This document shows, piece after piece, positions 44,631 to 53,221 of a stretch of DNA of 64,000 nucleotides. A program made the translations under genes and the position numbers. Under the pieces are notes generated by a model. The model ran no database searches. It was not told where the DNA came from and saw only the letters and a list, made by a program, of their open reading frames with translations. The stretch comes from Streptomyces caatingaensis (GTDB lineage Bacteria; Actinomycetota; Actinomycetes; Streptomycetales; Streptomycetaceae). The stretch is from positions 930,001 to 994,000 of the forward strand of contig NZ_LFXA01000002.1 of NCBI RefSeq assembly GCF_001187435.1. The letters are read 5' to 3'. Numbering within the stretch: position 1 is the first letter of the stretch; every line of letters starts with the position of its first letter.

Positions 44631-45575
44631 ATGTCGGAATCGCCTGGCGTCCTGCGGCGCGGCCGTGGACGCCACCGGCGCCGCAAGAGGGTCCCGCTGC
44701 CGGCGGTGGTCGCGGCGGCGGTCCTGGTGGCCGGCTCGACGTACGCGGCGACCTCGACGGACGACCCGCCGGAGTGCGACGCCCGGCCGCCCGGCGGTGC
44801 GGGTGCCGCGGCCGCCGGCGGCTGCGCCCCCCGCCCGGCCGCCGGTGCCCCGGCCCGGCGCCGGCCGGGCGGGGGCCACGGCGCGCCCGACGGGACCGCC
44901 CGCCGTCCGGCCGGCGTCCGGCCGGCGCCGGTGGCCGGCGTCCCGGACCCGGATTCCGGCTACGACCGGGAACGCTGCGGCAACACCTCCGGCCGGGTGC
45001 TGCTGTCGCTGGACGACTGGCCGTACGACGACCCCGAACGCGCCGTCCGCATCGGCGCGCAGCTCCAGTCCCAGGGGGTCCGCGCGGCGTTCTTCCTCAT
45101 CAACAAGTACGCCTCCCAGTACCCCCGCATCACCACCACCCTGCGCCGGCAGGGCCACTGGGTGGGCAGCCACACCTGGTCCCACCGCCAGCTCACCCGG
45201 CTCACGGACGACGAACTCCGCGACGAGCTGCGCAACGGCCTGCCCGGCAACTTCCTGCGCCCGCCCTACGGCGACGCCGGCCCGCGCGAGACGGAGGTCG
45301 CCGCGAGCCTCGGCCAGCGCGTGTGCAACTGGACGATCGACACGTACGACTGGCAGCAGGTGGGCGGGGCGTTCCGGGACGCGGACGCGATCCGGGCGAC
45401 CGTGCGGGAGGCGACGCCGGAGGAGAAGACGAACGGGGTGATCCTCGGGCATCTGTTCAGCCACTTTCCCGAGGCGCTGACGGGGATCATCGGGGATCTG
45501 CGGGAGCAGGGGTACCCGATGTGCCGGAACACGGGGCCGGTGACGGAGCAGGTGCCGTACCCGCTGGAGTGCTGA
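44631..45575 (+). CDS. Membrane-anchored/secreted polysaccharide deacetylase (NodB, CE4)
   Basis: The 314-residue protein has a basic N-terminus (RGRGRHRRRKR), one hydrophobic segment (about 22-40) that may be a signal anchor, and a long Pro/Ala/Gly-rich linker to about 105. The NodB domain follows, with Asp128-Asp129 in SLDDWPYDD (a divergent form of TFDDGP), His181 and His185 in SHTWSH, and RPPYGD (210-215). CE4 enzymes N-deacetylate GlcNAc polymers such as peptidoglycan or chitin. The DDW variation at the first motif is unusual. The ATG has TTGAGGAG upstream. Confidence 0.87.
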   Translation: MSESPGVLRRGRGRHRRRKRVPLPAVVAAAVLVAGSTYAATSTDDPPECDARPPGGAGAAAAGGCAPRPAAGAPARRRPGGGHGAPDGTARRPAGVRPAPVAGVPDPDSGYDRERCGNTSGRVLLSLDDWPYDDPERAVRIGAQLQSQGVRAAFFLINKYASQYPRITTTLRRQGHWVGSHTWSHRQLTRLTDDELRDELRNGLPGNFLRPPYGDAGPRETEVAASLGQRVCNWTIDTYDWQQVGGAFRDADAIRATVREATPEEKTNGVILGHLFSHFPEALTGIIGDLREQGYPMCRNTGPVTEQVPYPLEC

Positions 45576-45593
45576 ATCGTTTCCGCCCCTGTA

Positions 45594-45641
45594 GCACACC
45601 ACCCACCCCGCCCGCGCGGCACACCACCCACCCCGCCCGCG
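45594..45641. repeat. Two 23-bp direct repeats between convergent genes
   Basis: Identical 23-bp units at 45594-45616 and 45619-45641, two bases apart, occupy the convergent gap between the deacetylase and the DedA gene. No ORF or hairpin explains them. Confidence 0.75.
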
Positions 45642-45673
45642 AGGTGGCGCCCGCCCCGCCCACGGCCCGAAGC

Positions 45674-46351
45674 TCACCCACCCGCACCCCGCCGCCCCCT
45701 GCGCCCTCGCAGAACCTCGACGCCCAGCGGCAGCAACGACACGAGCACCACCAGCCCCACCACCGGCAGGAGACAGCGGTCCACGCTCGGCACGGCCGAG
45801 CCGAGGGCGTAGCCGCCGAGGACGAGCCCCGCCGTCCAGGCCACGCCGCCCGCGACCTGCCAGGTGCCGAAGACGCGCGGCGGGACGTCCAGCGCCCCGG
45901 CGAGCGGGTTGAGCACGGTGCGCACGACCGGCACGAAGCGGGCCAGGACGATCGCCCGCGCGTGCCCGTAGCGGCCGAGCAACTCCTCGGCGCGCCCGGC
46001 GCCTTCGAGCAGCCGCTTGTTGCGGGAGCGGGCCAGGAGCGTGCGGCCGCCGCGGCGGCCGAGCGCGTACCCGCACTGGGAGCCGGCCAGCGTGCCGGTG
46101 ACCGCGGCGGCGAGGACCTCCAGGAGGACGAGGTGCGGCCCGGAGTGGGCCCCCGGCCGGCACAGCAGGCCGGCGGTGAACAGCAGGGAGTCCCCGGGCA
46201 GGAAGAAGCCGACCAGCAGGCCGGTCTCGGCGAAGAGCACGACCCCGACGCCCACCGCCCCGAACGACGACAGCAGGGAGGACGCGTCGAGGAGGTTGAC
46301 GGCGAGGGCGGGGGATGACGACGACACGGGAGCGCGGCCTCCGGCGGTCAT
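45674..46351 (-). CDS. DedA family membrane protein
   Basis: This is a 225-residue integral membrane protein. DedA proteins support membrane homeostasis, and some act as undecaprenyl-phosphate or phospholipid flippases. Conserved features are ETGLLVGFFLPGDSLLFTAGLL, the GSQCGYALGRRGGRTLL segment and the RFVPVVRTVLNPLAG arginine-proline motif, with about five hydrophobic segments. The C-terminal tail is Arg-rich and cytoplasmic. The ATG at 46351 fits the family N-terminus. Confidence 0.92.
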   Translation of the reverse strand: MTAGGRAPVSSSSPALAVNLLDASSLLSSFGAVGVGVVLFAETGLLVGFFLPGDSLLFTAGLLCRPGAHSGPHLVLLEVLAAAVTGTLAGSQCGYALGRRGGRTLLARSRNKRLLEGAGRAEELLGRYGHARAIVLARFVPVVRTVLNPLAGALDVPPRVFGTWQVAGGVAWTAGLVLGGYALGSAVPSVDRCLLPVVGLVVLVSLLPLGVEVLRGRRGRRGAGG

Positions 46352-46452
46352 GGTCTGCGCGGGAGCAGACGGTCGGCTCGAACTGTAGGGGATCGGGCGC
46401 GGGGGAGGGCCCGTTCCGGGCGCGTCCCGGGCGCGTCCCGGGCCCGGGACGC

Positions 46453-47643
46453 TCACCCGCTCCGCGGCCGCCGCGTGTCCGCGTGGACCCCCTGGAGGAT
46501 CCCCATCGCCGCGCACACGGCGAACATCGACGAGCCGCCGTAGGAGACGAAGGGCAGGGGGATGCCGGCGACGGGCATGATGCCGAGCGTCATGCCGATG
46601 TTCTCGAAGGACTGGAAGGTCAGCCAGCACACGACGCCGCCGGCGAGCAGCGTCGCGAAGAGGTCCTCCGCGCGGCGGGCGATGGCCAGGGAGCGCCACA
46701 GGACCAGGCCCAGGAGGGCGATGACGGCGCCGGCGCCGAGGAAGCCGAGCTCCTCGCCGGCGACGGTGAAGACGAAGTCGGTCTGCTGCTCGGGGACGAA
46801 GCCGCCGCTGGTCTGGAAGCCGTGGAAGAGGCCCTGGCCGAGCAGGCCGCCCGAGCCGATGGCGATGCGCGCCTGGTGGGTGTTGTAGCCGACGCCGGAG
46901 GGGTCGAGGTGCGGGTCGGCGAAGGCGGCGAAGCGGTTGATCTGGTAGGCGCTGAGCAGGTGGAGGCCGAGCACCGCGACGACCACGGCGGCCGCCGCCC
47001 CGGCGAGGAGGGCGAGGAGCCGCGCGGGGACGCCGGAGAGGAAGAGCAGTCCGGCGGTGATGGCGGCCAGGACGAGGCTGGTGCCCAGCTCGTGACTGGC
47101 CATGATCACCAGGGCGGGGACGGCGAGGAGGGCGAGCGCGATCAGGGTCTGCCGCCCGCCGGGGACGCTCCCGCGCCGGGTCTCGCGGTCCTCGGCGAGC
47201 AGCGCGGCCAGCATCACGACGAGGGCGGGTTTGACGAACTCGGAGGGCTGGAGGGAGAAGCCGCCGCCGAGCACGATCCACGAGTGGGCGCCGTTGATGG
47301 TGCTGGCGAGCGGGGTCAGCACCGTGGCGAGGAAGAGGAGCGACGCGCCGTAGAGGACGGGCGCGTAGCCGCGCAGCCGCCGGTGGCCCAGGAAGGCGAG
47401 CGCCAGGCACAGGACGAGCCCGAGCACCAGGTTGAGCATGTGGCGCTTGAGGTACGAGTAGGGGTCGCCGCCGGCCGCGTCCTGCCGGTGGACGGTGGCC
47501 GACCAGGTGAGCAGGCCGCCGACGCAGCCGAGGGTCACCATGGCCCCGAGCAGGACCCAGTCCAGGTGCCACAGGGGGGAGGAGCGGCCGAAGGCCCTCA
47601 GCAGCGGGCTGCGGGCCTGGGGCCGGACGAGTGCGATACCCAC
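46453..47643 (-). CDS. SEDS family protein (RodA/FtsW-like)
   Basis: The 396-residue polytopic protein belongs to the SEDS glycosyltransferases that polymerise lipid II. Signature regions are INGAHSWIVLGGGFSLQPSEFVKPALVV, SHELGTSLVL, the GSGGLLGQGLFHGFQ loop and FTVAGEELGFLGA, plus the late PFVSYGGSSM. All key acidic and Arg/Gly residues of the pore region appear intact. The GTG at 47643 has GGAGG upstream and starts VGIALVRPQARSPL. No class B PBP partner is adjacent. A second SEDS gene occurs 10 kb away. Confidence 0.92.
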   Translation of the reverse strand: MGIALVRPQARSPLLRAFGRSSPLWHLDWVLLGAMVTLGCVGGLLTWSATVHRQDAAGGDPYSYLKRHMLNLVLGLVLCLALAFLGHRRLRGYAPVLYGASLLFLATVLTPLASTINGAHSWIVLGGGFSLQPSEFVKPALVVMLAALLAEDRETRRGSVPGGRQTLIALALLAVPALVIMASHELGTSLVLAAITAGLLFLSGVPARLLALLAGAAAAVVVAVLGLHLLSAYQINRFAAFADPHLDPSGVGYNTHQARIAIGSGGLLGQGLFHGFQTSGGFVPEQQTDFVFTVAGEELGFLGAGAVIALLGLVLWRSLAIARRAEDLFATLLAGGVVCWLTFQSFENIGMTLGIMPVAGIPLPFVSYGGSSMFAVCAAMGILQGVHADTRRPRSG

Positions 47644-47743
47644 GGGCGGTCCTCCGGGAGGCAGGGGACGGCCGGGGGGACGCGCTGTGCGGGAACCGGC
47701 CGGGGAGGGTCCTTCCCCGGCCGGGCCCCGCCCTCCCGTCGTT

Positions 47744-49492
47744 TCACCCGATCGTGAGGTCGTCGGCGAGGACGGCACCCTGGCCGTACCAGCCGTGGAC
47801 GTAGACGGTGACCTTGCCGGAGGAGTCGGTGGTGAAGGGTACGGAGAGCTTCGTCCAGTCGCCCGCGGAGGCCCACTTGTCCGCCGTCGCCCCGCCCGAG
47901 ACGCCGAGGAAGGCGTAGTCGCCGCGGACCCAGCCGCCGAGCGTGTACGAGGTGCCGGGCGCGAGCGTCAGCGTCTGGCGGCATTCGCCGGTGCCGGACG
48001 CCGAGGGCGTGCTCCGCAGGGCGTACGAGCCGCCGTGCGCCTGGCCGTTGACCACGGCGGCGCCCTGGTCGCAGGTCCAGGGGGCGGTGGTGCCGGTCTC
48101 GAAGTCGCCGTTGACGACGTGGCCGGGGGTGCCGGCGCCGGGGACGGTCAGGGTGTACGTCGCCGTGTGGGCGCCGGTGGGCGAGGTGCCCGTGATGATG
48201 AGGGGGTAGCTGCCGGGCGGGGTGCCGGAGGCGACGGAGACGGTCAGGCGGGCGGACTCGCCGGCGGTCACGGAGGAGGGGGAGAGCTGGGCGGTCACCC
48301 CGCGCGGGGCGCCGTCCACCGAGAGCCGGACGGCCGGGGCCGGTCCGGCGACCACGGCCGTGCCGACGGTGGCGGTCGCGGAGCCGCCGGGGGGCACGGA
48401 GGCCGCGCCGGGCGAGACGGAGAGCGAGAAGTCGGGCCGCGTGGGCCCGCCGCCGCCGGTGAAGGGGGCGAAGGCGCGGCTGAAGTCCCAGGTCTCCTGG
48501 GCTATCCCGGAGCAGGTGTCGGAGCCCTTGGTGCCCGGGCAGCCGCCGTTGTCGCGCTGGAGCGCCCAGAACGAGAGGGTGTTGATGTCCCTGGACACCG
48601 CCCACTGGTAGACCTTCGCGGCGTCCTGGACGGTGAACGTCTCGGCCGGTCCGTAGTCGTCGATGCCCGGCATCTCGGTGACGCCCGTCATCGCCCACAG
48701 CTGTGCGTCGCTCTTCTCCGGGTGGAGGGCGGCGAGTTGGGAGTGCAGACCCTCGGCGGCGCTGACGGTGTCGGCGGCCATGTCGTGCTGGGCGCCGTCG
48801 TAGTAGTCGAACGTCATGAGGTTGACGACGTCGACGCGGGTGCCGTTGGCGGCGGCGTTGCGCAGGACGGCGAGCCCGCTGTCGGCCAGGCCGTGGGTCG
48901 TGGTGGGCAGGGTGTAGGAGACCTGCAGGGGGCGGCCCTGGGCGGCGGCCCGGTCCTGCACCTTCTTGACGGCCTTGTTGCGGCGGTCGATGCCGGCCGC
49001 GTTGGTCAGCGAGTTGTCCTCGATGTCCAGGTCGATGCGGCTGATGTCGTAGGTGGTGATGACGCGTTCGAAGGCTTCGGCGATCTTGTCGGTGTCGGCG
49101 CAGCTGTCGGCGAGTTCGGTGCCGCCGTTGTCGGCCGCGTAGCCGCCGAAGGAGGGTATGACGTCGCCGCCGCGCGAGCGGATGGTGGCGAAGTCGGCGC
49201 CGAACACGGCGGAGGAGACCGGCTTGCCGGTGTCGCCGTTCCAGTAGGGCGTGCAGGAGCCCTTGGCCTCGGTCTGGAGGAAGGCCATCGTCAGGTGCTT
49301 CGCCCCCGACTGGGCGGAGAGCGCGGCCGGGTTGTCGGAGAGCCAGCTCTCGAAGTACGGGGCGAAGACCCGCGGGGGCAGGGGCGTCGCGGCCGCGGCG
49401 GGCTCGCCGCCGCCCAGGGCCAGGGCCGCTCCCGCGACGGCGGTGGCCAGGGCGGCCACCGCGGCGCGGACGGTGGGGCGTCGTCGTCTCAC
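47744..49492 (-). CDS. Secreted GH18 chitinase-like protein with C-terminal carbohydrate-binding module
   Basis: The 582-residue precursor has a signal peptide (VRRRRPTVRAAV through GEPAAAA, about 1-35). The GH18 barrel shows the active-site DxDxE as Asp154, Asp156 and Glu158 (RIDLDIED) and the YF..WL region near the start. An Ig-like linker (FSLSVSPGAASVPPGGSATATV) comes next. A C-terminal jelly-roll module (HVVNGDFETGTTAPW through VLADDLTIG) resembles CenC/CBM4_9-type binding domains. The protein should degrade chitin or related GlcNAc polymers outside the cell. The GTG has GGGAG at good spacing. A DasR/chitinase-type site lies about 60 nt upstream. Confidence 0.9.
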   Translation of the reverse strand: MRRRRPTVRAAVAALATAVAGAALALGGGEPAAAATPLPPRVFAPYFESWLSDNPAALSAQSGAKHLTMAFLQTEAKGSCTPYWNGDTGKPVSSAVFGADFATIRSRGGDVIPSFGGYAADNGGTELADSCADTDKIAEAFERVITTYDISRIDLDIEDNSLTNAAGIDRRNKAVKKVQDRAAAQGRPLQVSYTLPTTTHGLADSGLAVLRNAAANGTRVDVVNLMTFDYYDGAQHDMAADTVSAAEGLHSQLAALHPEKSDAQLWAMTGVTEMPGIDDYGPAETFTVQDAAKVYQWAVSRDINTLSFWALQRDNGGCPGTKGSDTCSGIAQETWDFSRAFAPFTGGGGPTRPDFSLSVSPGAASVPPGGSATATVGTAVVAGPAPAVRLSVDGAPRGVTAQLSPSSVTAGESARLTVSVASGTPPGSYPLIITGTSPTGAHTATYTLTVPGAGTPGHVVNGDFETGTTAPWTCDQGAAVVNGQAHGGSYALRSTPSASGTGECRQTLTLAPGTSYTLGGWVRGDYAFLGVSGGATADKWASAGDWTKLSVPFTTDSSGKVTVYVHGWYGQGAVLADDLTIG

Positions 49493-49551
49493 GGATGCTC
49501 CCGGTGACTGAGGGGTGCGCGGGGTGGGGGCAGTCGCGCGGTGAACATCGT

Positions 49552-49563
49552 TGGACTGGACCA
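49552..49563. promoter_or_regulatory. DasR-responsive element (dre)/chitinase repeat-like site
   Basis: TGGACTGGACCA matches 10 of 12 positions of the chitinase dre core TGGTCTAGACCA. It lies 60-71 nt upstream of the GH18 GTG start, where DasR or a chitinase regulator would act. Confidence 0.6.
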
Positions 49564-49669
49564 GAGTTGCGTCAAGAGTCCTGACGCGACGGAAAGATTT
49601 CCGCGGCCAACCATGCCTCAATACCGGGTACTTGACGGCCTTTGCGCGAACCGCGTTCCGGGGTAGAAG

Positions 49670-49713
49670 AAATCCCCCCGCACCGGGCGGTGAAGCCCGG
49701 TGCGGGGGGATTT
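49670..49713. terminator. Strong bidirectional hairpin downstream of rodlin
   Basis: A perfect 19-bp stem (49670-49688 with 49695-49713) and 6-nt loop lies just after the rodlin stop codon, with A-rich and T-rich ends. Confidence 0.88.
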
Positions 49714-49735
49714 CCGCGGAACCGCGAGGCCGTCG

Positions 49736-50128
49736 TCAGCCGTTGGCGGAGCCGTTGCCCGAGATGATCGGGATGTCGTCGAGGATGTGCGACAGCTGGT
49801 CGTCGCCGTCGTTGATCGTCGAGTTGTCCGTGCACTGCTGCTGCTGCTGCGAGGTGAGGATCGGCACATCCTGGACGCCGATGTTGAGCAGTCCGATGAG
49901 CGACTGGATGCCGACCTTTCCGATGCCGACGCACAGCTTGTTCAGCGAGCCCTGGACCAGGCTCATCTGCGGGCTTTCCTTGCCGCCGGTGTGGGTGTTG
50001 CCGTAACCGGTCTTGGCGCCGTTCGCGTTGTAGACGTCTTGGTCGTCCCCGAACGCCATCGCGGGAGTGGCCATGGCGCCGACCGCGGAAGCCGTCACGG
50101 CGGCCGTGGCGATTGCCTTCTTGAGCAC
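49736..50128 (-). CDS. Rodlin (RdlA/RdlB family) surface protein
   Basis: Rodlins are small secreted proteins that assemble the rodlet layer on aerial hyphae and spores together with chaplins. The 130-residue precursor starts VLKKAIATAAVTASAVGAMA with cleavage near AMA-FGDD. It shows the family pattern of GNTHTGGKESPQMSLVQGSLNKLCVG, then IGVQDVPILTSQQQQQCTDNST and the LSHILDDIPIISGNG end. The two cysteines are at the conserved rodlin positions. The GTG has GAAAGG upstream. Only one rodlin gene is visible, with no chaplin nearby. It is well terminated. Confidence 0.93.
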   Translation of the reverse strand: MLKKAIATAAVTASAVGAMATPAMAFGDDQDVYNANGAKTGYGNTHTGGKESPQMSLVQGSLNKLCVGIGKVGIQSLIGLLNIGVQDVPILTSQQQQQCTDNSTINDGDDQLSHILDDIPIISGNGSANG

Positions 50129-50535
50129 GTCTATGCCTTTCGATCGAAGAGGGTTTTCCCGCTCGGGAAGCGAACTGAGTAACTCTGGCCTTTTTGGGAA
50201 GTTCCGGGATTTCACTCATTCGAGCCATCGATGCCGGTCGGGGCCGGTGCGGCCGTGCTTCTCCGTATCTCCGGGGCTTTGCCGGGCCGCACCGCGCGGG
50301 GCGGCCCGGCATGTGGGTGACACCGGCGGAAGGGCGTCCGCGCGGCTGGTACGGTGCGGGACGCGGCGGGCCTCCCGTCGTCGGCCCGCCCGGACGGCGC
50401 CCCCACGCGACGCGCCCGGGCGGGCCTGTGACCTCGGCGGGCGGACGTCCGGAGGCCGGGGCGAAAGGGGCGAGGGGGACGGGTGTGACGAGGGGGACAC
50501 CGACGTCAGGCGCGGGGTCGTATACCCTCGTCCGT
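50129..50535. other. Intergenic region upstream of rodlin and leader ORF
   Basis: About 400 bases, apparently without a gene. The left end (50129-50220) has lower GC and is the rodlin promoter region. The right end carries the TATACC (50520-50525) box of the leader. Long alternative ORFs here look like GC-frame artefacts. Confidence 0.5.
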
Positions 50536-50610
50536 GTGAATCTGCTTGTAAAGCGACGCCACGTGGACTTCCAGCGCGTCACGAGCATGTCCTGTCGCCG
50601 CTCCGGCTGA
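50536..50610 (+). CDS. Putative cysteine-type leader peptide (24 aa)
   Basis: A 24-codon ORF starts at GTG and reads VNLLVKRRHVDFQRVTSMSC then RRSG and stop. The RRHVD-x-x-RV-x-S-x-x-C pattern matches short leader peptides placed upstream of sulfur and cysteine metabolism genes in actinomycetes. It begins 11 nt after a TATACC box, consistent with a leaderless message. A single Cys near the end is expected of an attenuator that senses Cys-tRNA. It precedes the 2-oxoglutarate/IPNS-like oxygenase gene by about 215 nt. Function is inferred from pattern only. Confidence 0.6.
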   Translation: MNLLVKRRHVDFQRVTSMSCRRSG

Positions 50611-50826
50611 CCGGCGCCCTCCGCTGCCCGACGTCTTCCCCGGGCCGGGGCGCCCACGACGCTGAACACCTCGCGTCGTAGCTTTTCCGTTTTTCTCCAG
50701 CTTTCTCCGGCTTTTTCGTACCTGCCCTCCGCTGCGCCCCGCCCCGCCCGCGTACCCTCGCTGCGGCCGCGGGCCGTCCGGTGACCCCGGACGCGGACGG
50801 GCCCTCACGCACGCTGTGGACACCTC

Positions 50827-51840
50827 ATGAACGACAAGCTCCCCGTCATCGACCTCTCCGCCGCCTCCGGCACCCCCGACGAGCGCGCCCGCTTCCACGA
50901 GGCGCTGCACGCGGCCGCCCGCGACGTCGGCTTCCTCCACCTGACGGGCCACGGCATCACCGACGCCGAGACCGCCGAACTCATGCGCGTCACGCGGGAG
51001 TTCTTCGCCCTCCCCGAGGCGGACCGGCTCGCGATCTCCAACCTCAACTCGCCCCACTTCCGCGGCTACACCCGCATCGGCGACGAACGCACCGGGGGCA
51101 GCCCGGACTGGCGCGACCAGCTCGACATCGGCGCCGAACGCGCCCCCCACGCCCCGGCCCCCGGCGAGCCCGGCTACTGGTGGCTGGACGGCCCCAACCA
51201 GTGGCCCGCCGCCCTGCCCGCCCTGCGCACCACCGCCCTGCGCTGGATCGACCGGCTCTCCGCGGTCGCCGGGCGGCTGCTGCACGAACTGCTCACCGCG
51301 ATCGGGGCACCCGCCGGCTTCTACGACGACGCCTTCGCCGACCGCCCCCACCTGCACCTCAAGCTCGTCCGCTACCCCGGCAGCGCCCCCGACGGCGCCG
51401 GGCAGGGCGTGGGCTGGCACAAGGACTACGGCTTCCTGACCCTGCTGCTCACCGACGAGGTCGGCGGGCTCCAGGTCGAGGGCCCCGGCGGATCCCTCAT
51501 CGACGTGCCGCCGCTGCCCGGCGCCTTCGTGATCAACCTGGGCGAGCTGCTGGAGGTGGCCACCAACGGCTACCTCAAGGCCACCAACCACCGGGTGGTG
51601 AGCCCGCCCGGGACCCGCGAGCGCTACTCCGTGCCCTTCTTCTACAACCCCCGCCTCGACGCCCGGATCGAGCCCGTCCCCTTCCCGTACGCCGACCGGG
51701 CCCCGGGCGTCACCCAGGACGCGGCCAACCCGCTCTTCGCCGAGTACGGCCGCAACGAGATCAAGGGCTGGCTCCGGGCGCACCCGGCCGTGGCCGAGCG
51801 CCACCACCGCGACCTGCTGGCGGCCGCGGCCGCCGGGTGA
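50827..51840 (+). CDS. Isopenicillin N synthase-like Fe(II)/2OG-type oxygenase
   Basis: The 337-residue protein belongs to the IPNS/2OG-Fe(II) oxygenase superfamily. The N-terminal DIOX_N domain (LPVIDLSAASGTPDERARFHEALH, GFLHLTGHGI) precedes the double-stranded beta-helix. The iron-binding HxD is in GWHKDYGFLTLL and the distal His in KATNHRVVSPP. The RxS cosubstrate motif is RYSVPFFYNP. Such enzymes hydroxylate or oxidatively cyclise small molecules. The ATG follows a pyrimidine-rich gap without a strong ribosome site. It is preceded by a leader-peptide ORF and followed 111 nt later by an MNIO gene, so a shared sulfur-related role is possible. Confidence 0.88.
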   Translation: MNDKLPVIDLSAASGTPDERARFHEALHAAARDVGFLHLTGHGITDAETAELMRVTREFFALPEADRLAISNLNSPHFRGYTRIGDERTGGSPDWRDQLDIGAERAPHAPAPGEPGYWWLDGPNQWPAALPALRTTALRWIDRLSAVAGRLLHELLTAIGAPAGFYDDAFADRPHLHLKLVRYPGSAPDGAGQGVGWHKDYGFLTLLLTDEVGGLQVEGPGGSLIDVPPLPGAFVINLGELLEVATNGYLKATNHRVVSPPGTRERYSVPFFYNPRLDARIEPVPFPYADRAPGVTQDAANPLFAEYGRNEIKGWLRAHPAVAERHHRDLLAAAAAG

Positions 51841-51951
51841 GCCCGGACGGCGCCCCGTGAGACCGGCGTCACCACCCCGCCCCCACCGACACCCATCAAG
51901 GATTTGTAAAGTGAGCGGGCGTCGTCACCTCGTGATCACAGGAACGGGGGC

Positions 51952-52809
51952 GTGGGGGGTGGGGTTGTGCGGGGACGGATCGAACTGGGCACCGGGATCG
52001 GCTGGCGGCCGGAGATCGCCGACGAGATAGCCGGACTGGCCGGGATCGACTGGGTCGAGGTCGTGGCGGAGAACATCTGCCCCGGCCACCTCCCCGACGC
52101 CCTGCGCCGGCTGCTCGACGCCGGCACCACCGTCGTCCCGCACGGCGTCTCCCTCGGTCTCGGCGGCGCCGAACGCCCCGACCTCGCCCGCCTCATGGCC
52201 CTCGCCGAGCGCGCCGAGGCCCTGGGGTCGCCCCTCGTCAGCGAGCACATCGCGTTCGTGCGCTCCGCCGCCGGCCCCGGCCCCCGGCTGGAGGCCGGGC
52301 ACCTGCTGCCCGTACCCCGCACCCGGGACGCGCTCGACGTCCTCTGCGAGAACGTCCGCATCGCCCAGGACGCGCTGCCCGTCCCGCTCGCCCTGGAGAA
52401 CATCGCGGCCCTCTTCGCCTGGCCGGACGAGGAACTGACGGAGGGTCAGTTCCTGGCGGAGCTCGTCGGGCGGACCGGCGTGCGGCTGCTGGTCGACGTC
52501 GCCAACCTGCACACCAACCACGTCAACCGCGGCGAGGACCCGGCCCGCGCGCTCGACGAACTGCCCGTCGAGGCCATCGCCTACGTCCACGTCGCCGGCG
52601 GCCACGAACGCGACGGCCTGTGGTACGACAGCCACGCCCACCCCGTCACCCGGCCCGTCCTCGACGTCCTCGCCGAGCTCCGCGCCCGCGTCACCCCGCC
52701 CGGCGTCATGCTGGAGCGCGACGACGCCTTCCCGTCCGGGGCGGAGCTCGCCGCCGAACTGGACGCCATACGCGCCGTGATGACCGGAGCGGGGGCTCGC
52801 CATGGCTGA
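51952..52809 (+). CDS. DUF692 multinuclear non-heme iron oxidative enzyme (MNIO)
   Basis: The 285-residue TIM-barrel protein is of the DUF692 family, whose characterised members (MbnB, TglH and bufferin BufB enzymes) use two or three irons to oxidise peptide cysteines or other residues. Candidate metal ligands are His64, Glu98, His99, Glu149, Asp182, Asn185, His190, His213, His218, His228 and Glu255. They lie in the expected strand-end motifs [23 protein letters not shown] and LERD. I use the GTG at 51952, with AGGA eight nt upstream. A GTG 15 nt later is possible. It overlaps the small partner gene by 8 nt and is part of a three-gene unit with a Cys-tailed membrane protein. Confidence 0.9.
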   Translation: MGGGVVRGRIELGTGIGWRPEIADEIAGLAGIDWVEVVAENICPGHLPDALRRLLDAGTTVVPHGVSLGLGGAERPDLARLMALAERAEALGSPLVSEHIAFVRSAAGPGPRLEAGHLLPVPRTRDALDVLCENVRIAQDALPVPLALENIAALFAWPDEELTEGQFLAELVGRTGVRLLVDVANLHTNHVNRGEDPARALDELPVEAIAYVHVAGGHERDGLWYDSHAHPVTRPVLDVLAELRARVTPPGVMLERDDAFPSGAELAAELDAIRAVMTGAGARHG

Positions 52810-53221
52810 GACCGACGCCGCCCGCGAGCGCCTCGGCCGCGCCCAGTACGCCCTGCTCGCCGCGCTCGTCACCGACACCCCGCCGCCGCCCGGCTTCGAC
52901 CCGGAGCGCGTGGCGGTGCAGCGCCGGGCGCTGGGGGCCAAGCGCGCCGGCGTCGTCGCCAAGGTGGCGCCCGAACTGCCCCCGCTCCTCGGGGACGACT
53001 ACCGCCGGCTCTTCCTCGACTACGCGGGCAGGCGGTCCATGACCGACGGCTACCGCCGCGACGCCCTCGACTTCGCCCGCCACCTGCTCGCCGAACGGGC
53101 CGTGCACGGCCCCCGCCGGGACGCCCTCTCCGCCTGGCTGGCCGAGCGGACCGCCGCCCCCGCCGCCGGACGCCTCCGCCGGCTGAAGACCGCCCTGCGA
53201 CGAAAGGCAGTGAACCGATGA
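52802..53221 (+). CDS. MNIO partner-like protein (139 aa)
   Basis: The 139-residue basic, mostly helical protein has no cysteines ([19 protein letters not shown], then [29 protein letters not shown]). The central [21 protein letters not shown] pattern is reminiscent of the partner proteins (DUF2063/TglI/BufC-like) that bring substrate peptides to MNIO enzymes. Similarity is too weak for a firm call. It overlaps the MNIO gene by 8 nt and the next gene by ATGA, so the three are translationally coupled. A substrate-recognition role is inferred from position and size. Confidence 0.7.
   Translation: MAETDAARERLGRAQYALLAALVTDTPPPPGFDPERVAVQRRALGAKRAGVVAKVAPELPPLLGDDYRRLFLDYAGRRSMTDGYRRDALDFARHLLAERAVHGPRRDALSAWLAERTAAPAAGRLRRLKTALRRKAVNR

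Noticed and set aside
50194..50610. 138-codon plus-strand ORF as one gene
   Set aside because: Only its last 24 codons match a recognisable leader pattern and follow a TATACC box. The upstream part looks like non-coding DNA.
50506..51807. 433-codon minus-strand ORF opposite the IPNS-like gene
   Set aside because: Val/Gly/Asp-rich artefact. The plus strand has the HxD and RxS motifs of the oxygenase.
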